Source: an uncultured Modestobacter sp.
Lineage (GTDB): Bacteria; Actinomycetota; Actinomycetes; Mycobacteriales; Geodermatophilaceae
Assembly (NCBI RefSeq): GCF_947486615.1
Contig: NZ_CANKUD010000016.1
Coordinates: forward strand, 33,599-97,598
Length of the DNA stretch: 64,000 nucleotides
Direction of reading: 5' to 3'
The position numbers and the translations under genes are program-made. This document shows, in pieces, positions 26,941-35,037 of this stretch (position 1 is its first letter; the number at the start of each line of letters is the position of its first letter). The notes under the pieces are model-generated. The model saw only the letters and a list, made by a program, of their open reading frames with translations, searched no databases and was not told where the DNA came from.

Positions 26941-27585
26941 GTGGTTTCGGCATCTGCACTGCTCGGGGTCGCTCTGGTGGAGCTGGCGCTGGTCTTTACC
27001 CCGGGCCCGAACATGATCTACCTGGTGTCGCGGTCGATCACCCAAGGCCGGCGCGCTGGCCTCATCTCCTTGCTGGGGGTGGGCGCCGGCTTCTTCGTCT
27101 ACCTCGCGGCGGCCGCAGCCGGCCTCGCCGCGTTCTTCGTCGTCGTCCCCGCTGCCTACACCGCTCTGAAGCTGGCCGGGGCGGCGTACCTGCTGTACCT
27201 GGCCTGGCAGGCCGTCCGGCCTGGCGGCACGAACGTCTTCGCGCCGCGTGAGCTCCCCGTGGAGCGGCCGCGTCGATTGTTCGCCATGGGGTTGTTCACG
27301 AACCTGCTCAACCCCAAGGTCGCCGTCCTCTATGTGTCGCTGCTGCCACAGTTCATCGATCCGGCCGGCGCACCGGTAGCGCTGCAGAGCCTCGTGCTCG
27401 GGCTCGTGCAGATCGCCATCGCGCTAACCGTGAACGGCCTGATCGTTGTCTTTGCCGGTGGTCTGGCCGGGTTCTTATCGGCGCGGCCGAGCTGGACGCG
27501 GTATCAGCGCTACGTCATGGGCGGGGTGCTTGGCGGCCTCGCGGTCAAGCTCGCCACCGACAGGTCGCGTGCAGTCGCGGCCTGA
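26941..27585 (+). CDS. LysE/RhtB-family amino-acid exporter
   Basis: A 214-residue membrane protein with six helices. The family signature LALVFTPGPNMIYLVSRSIT lies near the N-terminus, GRRAGLISLLGVGAGFFVYL follows, and the second half-repeat begins GLFTNLLNPKVAVLYVSLLP. It should export an amino acid or derivative by proton antiport; RhtB-type members handle homoserine, threonine or leucine. The GTG at 26941 with GGGAG ten bases upstream is preferred over upstream in-frame starts, which add an uncharacteristic polar leader. Confidence 0.88.
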   Translation: MVSASALLGVALVELALVFTPGPNMIYLVSRSITQGRRAGLISLLGVGAGFFVYLAAAAAGLAAFFVVVPAAYTALKLAGAAYLLYLAWQAVRPGGTNVFAPRELPVERPRRLFAMGLFTNLLNPKVAVLYVSLLPQFIDPAGAPVALQSLVLGLVQIAIALTVNGLIVVFAGGLAGFLSARPSWTRYQRYVMGGVLGGLAVKLATDRSRAVAA

Positions 27586-27713
27586 CGTTGATCGCGACGC
27601 GTCGGCGACGTCTGACCGAGGACGGATTTGCTTGAACAGCAGGTTCGTCCGCCCAGGATCTCGCCAGCCGGTCTCGACCATTGTGGCCACGAGCACCACG
27701 TGACCCCGGGCCG

Positions 27714-28097
27714 TCAATCGGTGTCTGGCTCGGAGATCAAGTGGACGATGCTGGCCGGACTGCTGATCCAGTAGGCAGATGTCGTCCCGAGGGGCTCGAT
27801 GTCATCGCAGCGGGCTACTCCGCGGGCGGCCAGGAGCTCGGCCGCTGCGGCGGTGTCGTCGGTGGTGACCTGCAGCCACATCTCGGCCTGGCTGATCGTC
27901 GGGACGCGGTCGATCCACAGCTTGTTAGCCCCGAACTCGAAGCCCACCGACTGTGGGCCAGCGTCGTAGGGGTTGTCCGGCTCTCTCAATCCCAGGGTGT
28001 CGCGGTAGAAGCGAACCGTCTCCTCCCACTGATGCGGTGGCACTTTCGTGGCGATGTTGCGGCCGCCAGTGAACGTCGGGGGCGTGCTGTCGGTCAT
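27714..28097 (-). CDS. VOC-superfamily (glyoxalase-like) protein
   Basis: A 127-residue protein of the vicinal oxygen chelate fold. RNIATKVPPHQWEETVRFYR is the start of the first beta-alpha-beta unit, LGLREPDNPYDAGPQSVGFEF the second strand pair, and AEMWLQVTTDDTAAAAELLA begins the second half. Metal ligands are not clear: the usual histidines of glyoxalase I are not at their places, so it may bind a small molecule without catalysis. The ATG at 28097 (MTDSTPPTF) is preferred to a GTG/ATG five codons upstream. Confidence 0.8.
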   Translation of the reverse strand: MTDSTPPTFTGGRNIATKVPPHQWEETVRFYRDTLGLREPDNPYDAGPQSVGFEFGANKLWIDRVPTISQAEMWLQVTTDDTAAAAELLAARGVARCDDIEPLGTTSAYWISSPASIVHLISEPDTD

Positions 28098-28324
28098 GCG
28101 GCTCCTCGGCATCGGCCACGCGCTGTCGCGCTGATTGGCTCGGTGGACATGTCGCTTAGGTCAACCTAGTCACTGAATTCGGGGGAATCGTCCCTGCTCC
28201 CGCCGCGGTCTCGATCCGTCGAGGCGTTGTCATGTCCGGCGCCCCCCCCAGCCTGATTCGAGGCTCGGCAGTTGCCTTGACCGCCGTTTGGGGCCCAGGT
28301 CCCTTCGGGACGACGGGTGGTCAT

Positions 28325-28437
28325 CGGACCGAAAACGTTGGGTATCGGGCCGTCGGTTAACGGGGGATTGTGAGCCGCTGTTTCGGAACCCCTTTCTGGT
28401 CACGCAGAGCGAGATGGCCGCTCTCCGCTGGTCGCCC
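28325..28437. repeat. Cassette-type repeat element (gap copy 6, longest)
   Basis: The left part CGGACCGAAAACG (28325-28337) equals copy 3, the middle GTTGGGTATCGGGCCGTC.GTTAACGGG (28337-28364) equals copy 2, and the right part GTTTCGGAACCCCTTTCTGG (28379-28398) with CAGAGCGA equals the sequence from 23899. It is thus the composite that links the partial copies. Confidence 0.8.
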
Positions 28438-28497
28438 TTGGGTGCGCACGGTCCCCGAGTCGACCGGCGCGTAGCTTGAAGCGAGAGGAGGTCAACA

Positions 28498-28713
28498 ATG
28501 GCGCTGCCCACCACGTGTCCACGGTGTGACACCGCCCTCGCTCGCGGACACATCGCGGGTCAGGCGGTCTACCTCAACTGGATCGCCGAGGGCGAGTCCG
28601 TCGGACTGACGGCCCTAGGCAATGAGCATCTGGCCACGGGATCACTGTTCCGCCCGCCGATGCTTGCCGCCGTCAGATGCGGGTCCTGCGGCCTGGGTGT
28701 GTTCGAGGCCTGA
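28498..28713 (+). CDS. Small zinc-ribbon protein
   Basis: Seventy-one residues. Two CxxC knuckles, TTCPRCDTALARG at the N-terminus and VRCGSCGLGVFEA at the C-terminus, frame a mixed middle part and would bind one zinc ion. It resembles small stand-alone zinc-ribbon proteins of the DUF6487 kind; that match is from memory. GGAGG seven bases before the ATG is one of the best ribosome sites in the island. Function unknown; the cassette element ends 60 bases upstream. Confidence 0.75.
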   Translation: MALPTTCPRCDTALARGHIAGQAVYLNWIAEGESVGLTALGNEHLATGSLFRPPMLAAVRCGSCGLGVFEA

Positions 28714-28837
28714 GTCCAGGGGCGGAAGCCGACCGACCTGGTATGCGAATGTGGCCGGCCCCGCTGGCCGGCGGGTCTGTCGAATCTGAACGCACCAGCA
28801 TGCGGTCCCCGGATCCCTGACCGCTCAGACTGACCAT

Positions 28838-29740
28838 GTGGCCACTCTCGAGCACCGCATCGCAGACTTTCTGGAGGCACCGCTCGCCGCAGCGTTGTTC
28901 GTACTGGCCGCTCGTAACAACGTGACCGCCGACCAGCTGGCCGACCCCGCCACGAGTTGCACGTTGGCCAGCATCGCCCTGCGCGAGCTGAACCCATGGA
29001 GCGGTGGCAGCCGCCCGTCCATCGTCCGTGCCGACGTCCTCAAGGGCGTGCGACCGTTGCGCTCCCTGGTTGCCGATGTGTTGGCCGACGAGCGCAACGC
29101 CTGGTGGGGTGCCCCACTGCAGCATGATGACCAACTGCTGCTGGTCGGCCGCGAGGACCGCCAACCGGACCCGGCCGAGGTGCCCGCACCTACCGGGGCG
29201 ATCAGCTCGTGGGAGACGTACGCCCAGAAGCCGCGGCACGGGTTGGTCACGTCCACCGAGCTGGCAGTGCCGGCAGACGAGCCGATCCGCTCCAGCGCCC
29301 ACGCCGAGCTGGCCTGCGGGGCCAGCGACTGGGACGCGACTTACCCCGTGGCCCAGCAGCGCCTGCAGGTGGCCGCGCACACCCGCATCGCCGAGGTCAA
29401 CTCCGCCGCCGACTGGCACGCACTGAGCACCCGCTACGGCGATCCAGCCACCCACCACGGCTCTGACACCAACCTGCGCGAGGTGGCCGAGATTGACAAC
29501 GGCCTGGCCCCGACTTGGAGCGCTCTCGCCGTCGACTACGACGGGGTGCATCTGAGCTTCGCCGGCCTACTCAGCGCCCTGTACGTCCCGGTCAGCAGCC
29601 CCTCGGTCGGGGCCACGACGCTGTGGGCGTGGGACTGGGAGTGCACCCACTGGATCCGCTCGGCCTTCACCGCCACCACCGCTTTGCCGCAGCTGACTGA
29701 GCCACCGCAGGCCGCGAACTACTGGCAGCCGCTGGGCTGA
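28838..29740 (+). CDS. Hypothetical protein, 300 residues
   Basis: I do not recognise this family. The protein is soluble, rich in Ala, Asp and Trp, begins ATLEHRIADFLEAPLAAALF and has a tryptophan cluster near the end (TTLWAWDWECTHWIRSAF). A proline-flanked ASDWDATYPVAQQRLQVAAH lies in the middle. There is no signal peptide or membrane helix. GTG 28838 is the likely start, with GACC-rich sequence and no clear ribosome site. GC here is close to the chromosome, so this may be the last island gene or the first flanking gene. Confidence 0.65.
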   Translation: MATLEHRIADFLEAPLAAALFVLAARNNVTADQLADPATSCTLASIALRELNPWSGGSRPSIVRADVLKGVRPLRSLVADVLADERNAWWGAPLQHDDQLLLVGREDRQPDPAEVPAPTGAISSWETYAQKPRHGLVTSTELAVPADEPIRSSAHAELACGASDWDATYPVAQQRLQVAAHTRIAEVNSAADWHALSTRYGDPATHHGSDTNLREVAEIDNGLAPTWSALAVDYDGVHLSFAGLLSALYVPVSSPSVGATTLWAWDWECTHWIRSAFTATTALPQLTEPPQAANYWQPLG

Positions 29741-29964
29741 CAGGCACGTGAGGGCGCCTTCGCATCCAATCGACCGTCCGCGGATCGCGGTTGTCGCGCC
29801 GTAGGTCGGCGCGTCTGAAGCCGAGGGGACGCCGATAAGCCCCGTTACGTCGTTCTGGGTGCAACTAGCTGCTGGGGCGCACGCGCCGTCGGGCGTGGAT
29901 CGATGCCCCGCTGGTGCCAGGGTGTAATCGACCGTGGCGAGCAAGATGTGGCCGCGCCGGGGGT

Positions 29965-31173
29965 TCAGGGGGTGAGGACCACCGGCAGGTCGTGCAGGCC
30001 GCGGAGGACGAACTCCGGACGTCGGCGGGCCGGGGCGCCCAGCTCCAGCGACGAGGTGCGGCTCAGCAGTGCGCCGAAGGAGGCCTGCAGCTCGACCCGG
30101 GCCAGTGGGGCGCCGATGCAGAAGTGGACGCCGGCGCCGAAGGAGATGTGCGGGTTGTCGGTGCGGCCGACGTCCAGGGTGTCGGGGTCGGCGAACACCG
30201 CCGGGTCGCGGTTGGCCGCACCCAGCAGGGCGGCGATCTTCTGGCCGCGCTCCACGGTGACCCCGCCGATCTCGACGTCGGCGGTCGCGGTGCGCTCGAA
30301 CAGCTGCAGCGGCGAGTCGTAGCGCATCAGCTCCTCGATCGCGGTGGGCAGCAGCGCCGGGTCCTCGCGCAGCCGCTGCAGCTGCGCGGGGTGCTCCAGC
30401 AGGGCGAGCAGGCCGTTGCCCGACACGTTCACCGTCGCCTCGTGCCCGGCGTTGAGCAGCAGGACGCAGGTGGTGACCAGCTCGTCCTCGGTCAGCCGGT
30501 CGCCCTCGGAGTCCCGCACCGTGACCAGGTGGGTCAGCAGGTCCTCACCCGGCGTCCGGCGGCGTTCGGCGGCCAGCTCGCGCAGGTAGGCGACGAACTC
30601 GGCGGCGGCCCGCTCGGCGTCGTCCTCGACGGCCGTCGTCCGGCCGTACTCGTACATCTTCACGATCGCGTTGGACCACGGCCGCAGCAGCGGCCGGTCG
30701 GACTCGGGCACCCCGAGCAGCTCGGCGATGACCGCGACCGGCAGCTCCTCGGCCATCCCGGACAGCACGTCGACCGGCGTCCGGCCGGCGGAGCGCTCGA
30801 CCAGACCGTCGACGAGGGAGTCGGCCAGCTCCTGCACCCACGGCCGCAGCCGCTCCACGTGCCCGCGGGCGAACGCCGCGCTGATCAGCCGGCGCAGCCG
30901 GGTGTGCACCGGCGGCTCCATCTCCAGGATGGCGTTGCGGTGGATCAGGTTGAAGCTCTCGAACCGCTCCGCCGGCGCCTTGTCCGACCACAGCCGGCCC
31001 AGCCGGCGGTCGCGCAGCACCGCGTTGGACTCGGCGTGGGTGAACGCCAGCCAGAGCCCCAGGCCCTCGTGCCACTGCACCGGCGCCGCCGCCCGGGCCT
31101 CGGCGAAGGCCGGATAGGGGTCGGCCACGACCGCGGGGTCGGTGAGGTCCAGCGGGGCGGGGGCCAAGGTCAC
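29965..31173 (-). CDS. Cytochrome P450
   Basis: A 402-residue soluble bacterial P450 monooxygenase. The heme loop FGAGVHFCIGAPLARVE places the thiolate cysteine at about residue 352; the K-helix EELMRYDSP has the ExxR pair; the I-helix oxygen-activation motif reads AGHEAT. Redox partners are not encoded nearby. GTG 31173 is chosen because it gives the usual N-terminus (APAPLDLTDPAVVADPY) and a TAGACT -10-like box lies just upstream; longer in-frame starts add an arginine/proline-rich leader. Substrate unknown. Confidence 0.9.
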   Translation of the reverse strand: MTLAPAPLDLTDPAVVADPYPAFAEARAAAPVQWHEGLGLWLAFTHAESNAVLRDRRLGRLWSDKAPAERFESFNLIHRNAILEMEPPVHTRLRRLISAAFARGHVERLRPWVQELADSLVDGLVERSAGRTPVDVLSGMAEELPVAVIAELLGVPESDRPLLRPWSNAIVKMYEYGRTTAVEDDAERAAAEFVAYLRELAAERRRTPGEDLLTHLVTVRDSEGDRLTEDELVTTCVLLLNAGHEATVNVSGNGLLALLEHPAQLQRLREDPALLPTAIEELMRYDSPLQLFERTATADVEIGGVTVERGQKIAALLGAANRDPAVFADPDTLDVGRTDNPHISFGAGVHFCIGAPLARVELQASFGALLSRTSSLELGAPARRRPEFVLRGLHDLPVVLTP

Positions 31174-31264
31174 TGGAGTGAGTCTAGTGAGCGGCGGCAC
31201 CGCCCCGGGCGGTCCCGGATGCGCTCGCGGGTTCCGCTGGAGGCAGCCACATAGGCTGGCGGGC

Positions 31265-32197
31265 ATGGCTCCACGCAAGCGCTCCGCCGCCGCTGTCGCC
31301 CCCGCCGCCGGGGAGGTCAACCCCAAGGCCCCCTGCCCCTGCGGATCCGGCCGCCGCTACAAGCACTGCCACGGCTCGGGCTACGCCCAGCCGGTGCTGC
31401 GGCCCTTCGAGGGCCTGCCCGCCGAGATCGACTGGGTCGCGCTGCGCGAGCTGGTGCCGGCCGCGACCGCCACGCTGACCACCACCGACGGCCGCTCGGT
31501 CACCCTGGCCAGCGTGCTGCCCGGCGGCACCCCGGCCCTGGTGCGCGCCAACGGCGAGATCCTGCTCGGCGTCCAGCTGGCCACGTCCTCCGACGACGTC
31601 AGCCGCGACCTGGGGACGGCGCTGGCGGCCGCACTGGAGGCCCCGGCGGGTGCGCCGGTCGACCCGGGCCCGATCGGCGGCGCCGGCTCGGCCGGGCCGC
31701 GGCTGCAGGAGCTGCTGGACCTCTCCGCGCCCTTCGAGGTCACCGTGCACGACGACTTCGAGTTCTGGCTGGAGGGCGCCCAGGTCGACCCGGCCGCCCG
31801 GGCCGGGCTGCAGCACGCCAACGAGATGGTCATGCCGACGGTGCGGCTGGCCGGGCTCGAGGCCGCCTACTGGTGCCGGCCCAGCGACGACCGGGCGCAC
31901 GTCCGGTGGGTGCGGCCGGAGCCGGAGGAGCAGCTGCTCGACGCGCTGGCCCGGCTGCGGGCCGCCGAGCAGCTGACCCTGGGCGAGGGCACCCGCTACG
32001 CCGGCGCCTTCCGTGCCCTCGGCCTGCTCGTGCCGGTGTGGGACGTGCCGGCGGAGACGCCGGGCGCGGACTGGGCCGGCCCGTCCGCCGAGCTGCAGAC
32101 CCGGCTGGAGGCCGCCCTCGCAGTGACCGAGCCGCTCACCGCGGACGAGCGCCGCGCCCGGGCCGGGCTGTTGTCCCGCCAGGTCACCCTGCGCTGA
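31265..32197 (+). CDS. SEC-C motif protein (DUF5926 family)
   Basis: A 310-residue cytoplasmic protein. After a lysine- and alanine-rich leader it has the SEC-C zinc motif KAPCPCGSGRRYKHCHGSG (C-x-C-x8-C-H), as at the end of SecA, here at the N-terminus. The rest (PFEGLPAEIDWVALRELVPA onward) matches the actinobacterial DUF5926 family as I remember it. It is divergent from the P450 gene. ATG 31265 directly precedes APRKRSAAA. Role unknown; the zinc motif suggests contact with ribosome or SecB-like partners. Confidence 0.8.
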   Translation: MAPRKRSAAAVAPAAGEVNPKAPCPCGSGRRYKHCHGSGYAQPVLRPFEGLPAEIDWVALRELVPAATATLTTTDGRSVTLASVLPGGTPALVRANGEILLGVQLATSSDDVSRDLGTALAAALEAPAGAPVDPGPIGGAGSAGPRLQELLDLSAPFEVTVHDDFEFWLEGAQVDPAARAGLQHANEMVMPTVRLAGLEAAYWCRPSDDRAHVRWVRPEPEEQLLDALARLRAAEQLTLGEGTRYAGAFRALGLLVPVWDVPAETPGADWAGPSAELQTRLEAALAVTEPLTADERRARAGLLSRQVTLR

Positions 32198-32235
32198 CCG
32201 CCGCTGGGTCGGGCCCGGAGAGCTGAGGGCCGGGC

Positions 32236-32269
32236 CGTGGTCGCCTCCCCCCGTGCGGAGGCGACCACG
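32236..32269 (+). terminator. Hairpin terminator after the SEC-C gene
   Basis: CGTGGTCGCCTCC (32236-32248) is exactly complementary to GGAGGCGACCACG (32257-32269) around an 8-base loop, 38 bases past the stop. Confidence 0.8.
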
Positions 32270-32464
32270 ACCCGGCGGTCACGCGAACGGCGTCCGGCCG
32301 GCTGCGCCCACCAGCGGCATCGGCAACCGGCGGCCTGCCTCCAGGCGAACGGCCGAACTCGTTCCGGAGACAGTGTCCGGGGTCACGTGTGCAGCTCCGC
32401 AGGCACCCCTGCGCGCGGCGGGCCTACCGTGGACCCGGCACGGCGGGCATGAGGGAGGACGAAC

Positions 32465-33451
32465 GTGGACCACGAGCACGGCGGCATGGGGTCGATGCAC
32501 ATGCCGGACCTCCCGCCGACGACCGGCCGGGTGCTCGGGCTGGACCTGGGTGCGGCCTCGCCGGTCGCCTGGCTGGCCGTGCTGCTGGCCGTGGCGTACC
32601 TGGTCGGCCTGCTCCGGCTGCGGCAGCGCGGGATCAGCTGGTCACCGCTGCGGACGGCGTCCTGGCTGGCCGGCTGCGCGAGCCTGTTCTACGTGACCGC
32701 GAGCGGGCTGCAGTCCTACGGGATGGTGCTGTTCAGCCTGCACATGGTGCAGCACATGGTGCTGAGCATGATCACGCCGTTGTTCCTGCTGCTGGGCGCG
32801 CCGGTGACCCTGGCCCTGCGGGTGCTGCCGGCCGCGCAGGGCCCGTCGGGCATGCCGCGGCGGCTGCTGCTGACCGGGCTGCACAGCCGGCTGGGCCAGG
32901 CGGTCGCCTCCCCGCTGTTCACCGTGCCGCTGTTCATCGCCAGCCTCTACGGCCTCTACTTCACGCCGATCTTCGACGACCTGATGTCGACGGTGCCCGG
33001 GCACACGTTCATGCTGCTGCACTTCCTGGTCACCGGGCTGCTGTTCTTCGGGCCGATCCTGGCCGTCGACCCCTGGCCGCGGCGCTCCGGGCACGGCGCC
33101 CGGATGCTCGAGCTGCTGCTCCCGGCACCGTTCCACGCGTTCTTCGGGGTCATCGTGATGATGAGCAGCTCGCTGCTGCTGACCAGCTACGCGACCCCGC
33201 CGGAGTCCTGGGGCATCGACCCGCTCTACGACCAGGGCCTGGCCGGGGGCATCGCGTGGTCCTTCGGGGAGTTCCCGACGGTCCTGGTGCTCGCGGTCGT
33301 GTTCTTCTCCTGGGTGCGGTCGGAGGAGCGGTCGAACAAGGCCGCCGACCGCGCCCGGGACCGGGCGATCGCCCGCGGGGAGAGCGGCGACGACCCGGCG
33401 CTGGTCGCCTACAACGAGCGGCTGCGCCGCATGGCGGCCCAGAACCCCTGA
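32465..33451 (+). CDS. ctaG: CtaG-type cytochrome c oxidase assembly protein
   Basis: A 328-residue membrane protein of the caa3_CtaG family with about seven helices. The hallmark SLHMVQHMVLSMITPLFLLL near residue 100 carries histidines likely to bind copper, and the N-terminus MDHEHGGMGSMHMPD is rich in Met/His, as in copper-handling proteins. It would help supply copper to heme-copper oxidase. The GTG at 32465 has GGAGG eight bases upstream. A SigC-type sigma gene follows two genes later; mycobacterial SigC controls copper acquisition, which fits but is inference. Confidence 0.88.
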   Translation: MDHEHGGMGSMHMPDLPPTTGRVLGLDLGAASPVAWLAVLLAVAYLVGLLRLRQRGISWSPLRTASWLAGCASLFYVTASGLQSYGMVLFSLHMVQHMVLSMITPLFLLLGAPVTLALRVLPAAQGPSGMPRRLLLTGLHSRLGQAVASPLFTVPLFIASLYGLYFTPIFDDLMSTVPGHTFMLLHFLVTGLLFFGPILAVDPWPRRSGHGARMLELLLPAPFHAFFGVIVMMSSSLLLTSYATPPESWGIDPLYDQGLAGGIAWSFGEFPTVLVLAVVFFSWVRSEERSNKAADRARDRAIARGESGDDPALVAYNERLRRMAAQNP

Positions 33452-33530
33452 CCGACGGCCGTCGGTGACACGGTCGCGCGGGCCGGTCGGGGTACCGGAG
33501 GCCGGCGTCCGCGCCCCCTAGCCTGCTGCC

Positions 33531-34322
33531 GTGCCGTTCACCCTCGCCCACCCGGCGGTGGTGCTGCCGCTGCTGCGCACTCCGCTGGTGCCCTCGGCGC
33601 TGGTCGCCGGCGCGCTGGCCCCGGACCTGCCCTACTACGTGTCGCTGCAGTGGCTCGGCGGTGACTACAACCTCACGCTGACGCACGAGCTGTCGTCCGT
33701 GCTCTGGCTGGACCCGCTCATCGGGGCGGTGCTCCTGGCCACCTTCCAGCTGCTGCTCAAGCGCCCGGTCCTCGCCCTGCTGCCACCGTCGGCCGCCGGG
33801 CGGGCGGCGCCCGCGGCCCGCGGGTTCCGCTGGCGCCGCCCGGCGGCGCTGGGCCTCATCGCCGTGTCCCTGGTCATCGGGGCGGCGACGCACCTGGTGT
33901 GGGACGAGCTGACCCGCGCCCCGGGCGCCCCCTGGGCGCTGCGGCTGGAGGTCGCCTTCAGCGTGCTGGGCGGGGCGGCTCTGCTCGGATGGCTGGTGCG
34001 CTGGTGGCGGGCCACCCCGCCGCAGCCGGTGCCGGACGGCGTCCTGCTGCCCCGGCCGTGGCGCACCGGGCTTGCCGTGCTGATCGGTGCGGTGGCGGTG
34101 GTGGCCGGGGCGGTGGCCGCGGCGCGGCGGCTGGGGGAGGTCCGCGAGGCCTACCGGGTGGGCGGGGTCCTCGATCGGGCCGGGGTGGTCGAGGCGGAGC
34201 TGCGGACGTTCCTGGTCGAGGGCGGGACTGCGTTCATCGTGGTGCTGGTGGTCTACGCCGTCGGCTGGCACGTGCACCGCGCCGGGACCCGCCGTCGCAA
34301 GGAGCAGGTCGCTCGCCGCTGA
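33531..34322 (+). CDS. DUF4184 membrane protein
   Basis: A 263-residue membrane protein of the DUF4184 family: MPFTLAHPAVVLPLLRTPLV and LVAGALAPDLPYYV hold the conserved His and Asp residues, resembling membrane metal-dependent hydrolases of the YdjM type, and ATHLVWDELTRAPGAPW gives a second histidine. Four to six helices are predicted by eye. The GTG start directly precedes PFTLAHP. It is convergent with the sigma factor gene and followed by two GGCCATGTT palindromes. Confidence 0.8.
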   Translation: MPFTLAHPAVVLPLLRTPLVPSALVAGALAPDLPYYVSLQWLGGDYNLTLTHELSSVLWLDPLIGAVLLATFQLLLKRPVLALLPPSAAGRAAPAARGFRWRRPAALGLIAVSLVIGAATHLVWDELTRAPGAPWALRLEVAFSVLGGAALLGWLVRWWRATPPQPVPDGVLLPRPWRTGLAVLIGAVAVVAGAVAAARRLGEVREAYRVGGVLDRAGVVEAELRTFLVEGGTAFIVVLVVYAVGWHVHRAGTRRRKEQVARR

Positions 34323-34328
34323 CGTCCC

Positions 34329-34397
34329 CCGGCCATGTTCGTCAACATTGCCGGGCGGGGCTGGAACGCCCCCGGCCATGTTCGTCAACATGGCCGG
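34329..34397. repeat. Two GGCCATGTT palindromes between convergent genes
   Basis: CCGGCCATGTTCGTCAACAT recurs at 34329 and 34372; each copy is GGCCATGTT + 4 + AACATGGCC (one mismatch in the first copy). The same palindrome occurs twice more at 49462-49552, again in an intergenic gap. They probably form terminator hairpins. Confidence 0.8.
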
Positions 34398-34434
34398 GCG
34401 GGGCCGGGCCTGGCCGGGCTGGGGCGGGAACGGG

Positions 34435-34989
34435 TCAGGAGGGGCGGCGGGAGCGGGGGTGGTCGGCGGCGATGAGGGCCTCGACCAGGTCGGCGCGGGC
34501 CCGGGCGACCCGGGAGCGGATGGTGCCGATCGGGCAGCCGACCACCTCGGCGGCCTCGGCGTAGGGCAGCCCGATCAGCTGGGTGAGCACGAAGGCCTCG
34601 CGGCGCTCGGGCTCCAGCCGGTCCAGCACGTCCTGGGCGGCGACCGTGCCGCCCACCTCGTCGGCCGGGACGTCGCGGGCCAGGTCGGCCAGCTCGGTGT
34701 CCTCGCCGACCAGCACCAGCCTGCGCCGGGTGCGGGCGCGCAGGTGGTCGGCGCAGACCCGGCGGGCGATGGACAGCAGCCAGGTGCGCAGCGAGGACCG
34801 GCCCTCGAACCGGGCCAGCGCCGGCAGGGCGCGCAGGAACGTCTCCTGGGTGAGGTCCTCGGCCACCTGCCGGTCGGCGAGGTGGGCGCACAGCCGCCAC
34901 ACGTCGGCCTGCGTCGCCCGGATCAGCTCCGCCTGCGCCGCAGCGTCGCCCTCGGCTGCTCGTGCCGCGAGACGTTCCAGCTGCCCCAC
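34435..34989 (-). CDS. ECF RNA polymerase sigma factor (SigC-like)
   Basis: A 184-residue group 4 sigma factor. Region 2 reads DVWRLCAHLADRQVAEDLTQ then ETFLRALPALARFEGRSSLR (the -10 binding part with TWLLSIARRVCADHLRA), region 4 reads LEPERREAFVLTQLIGLPYA and EVVGCPIGTIRSRVARARA. The GTG at 34989 follows GGAGG by seven bases, which decides the start. It is divergent from a membrane zinc-finger protein gene 48 bases away, the usual sigma/anti-sigma partner layout, so both promoters share this short gap. Confidence 0.9.
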   Translation of the reverse strand: MGQLERLAARAAEGDAAAQAELIRATQADVWRLCAHLADRQVAEDLTQETFLRALPALARFEGRSSLRTWLLSIARRVCADHLRARTRRRLVLVGEDTELADLARDVPADEVGGTVAAQDVLDRLEPERREAFVLTQLIGLPYAEAAEVVGCPIGTIRSRVARARADLVEALIAADHPRSRRPS

Positions 34990-35037
34990 GTTCCACCCTC
35001 CGGGAACTCTGCGTCTGTCGGCGGCGACTATGCCAGC

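Noticed and set aside
28154..28171. TTAGGTCAACCTAG as a DtxR/IdeR iron box
   Set aside because: Only partly matches the 19-bp consensus and precedes a VOC gene with no link to iron.
23752..28437. Calling the repeats integron attC sites
   Set aside because: No RYYYAAC/GTTRRRY core pair at the right places, gene orientation is mixed, and no intI is present; kept only as cassette-like.
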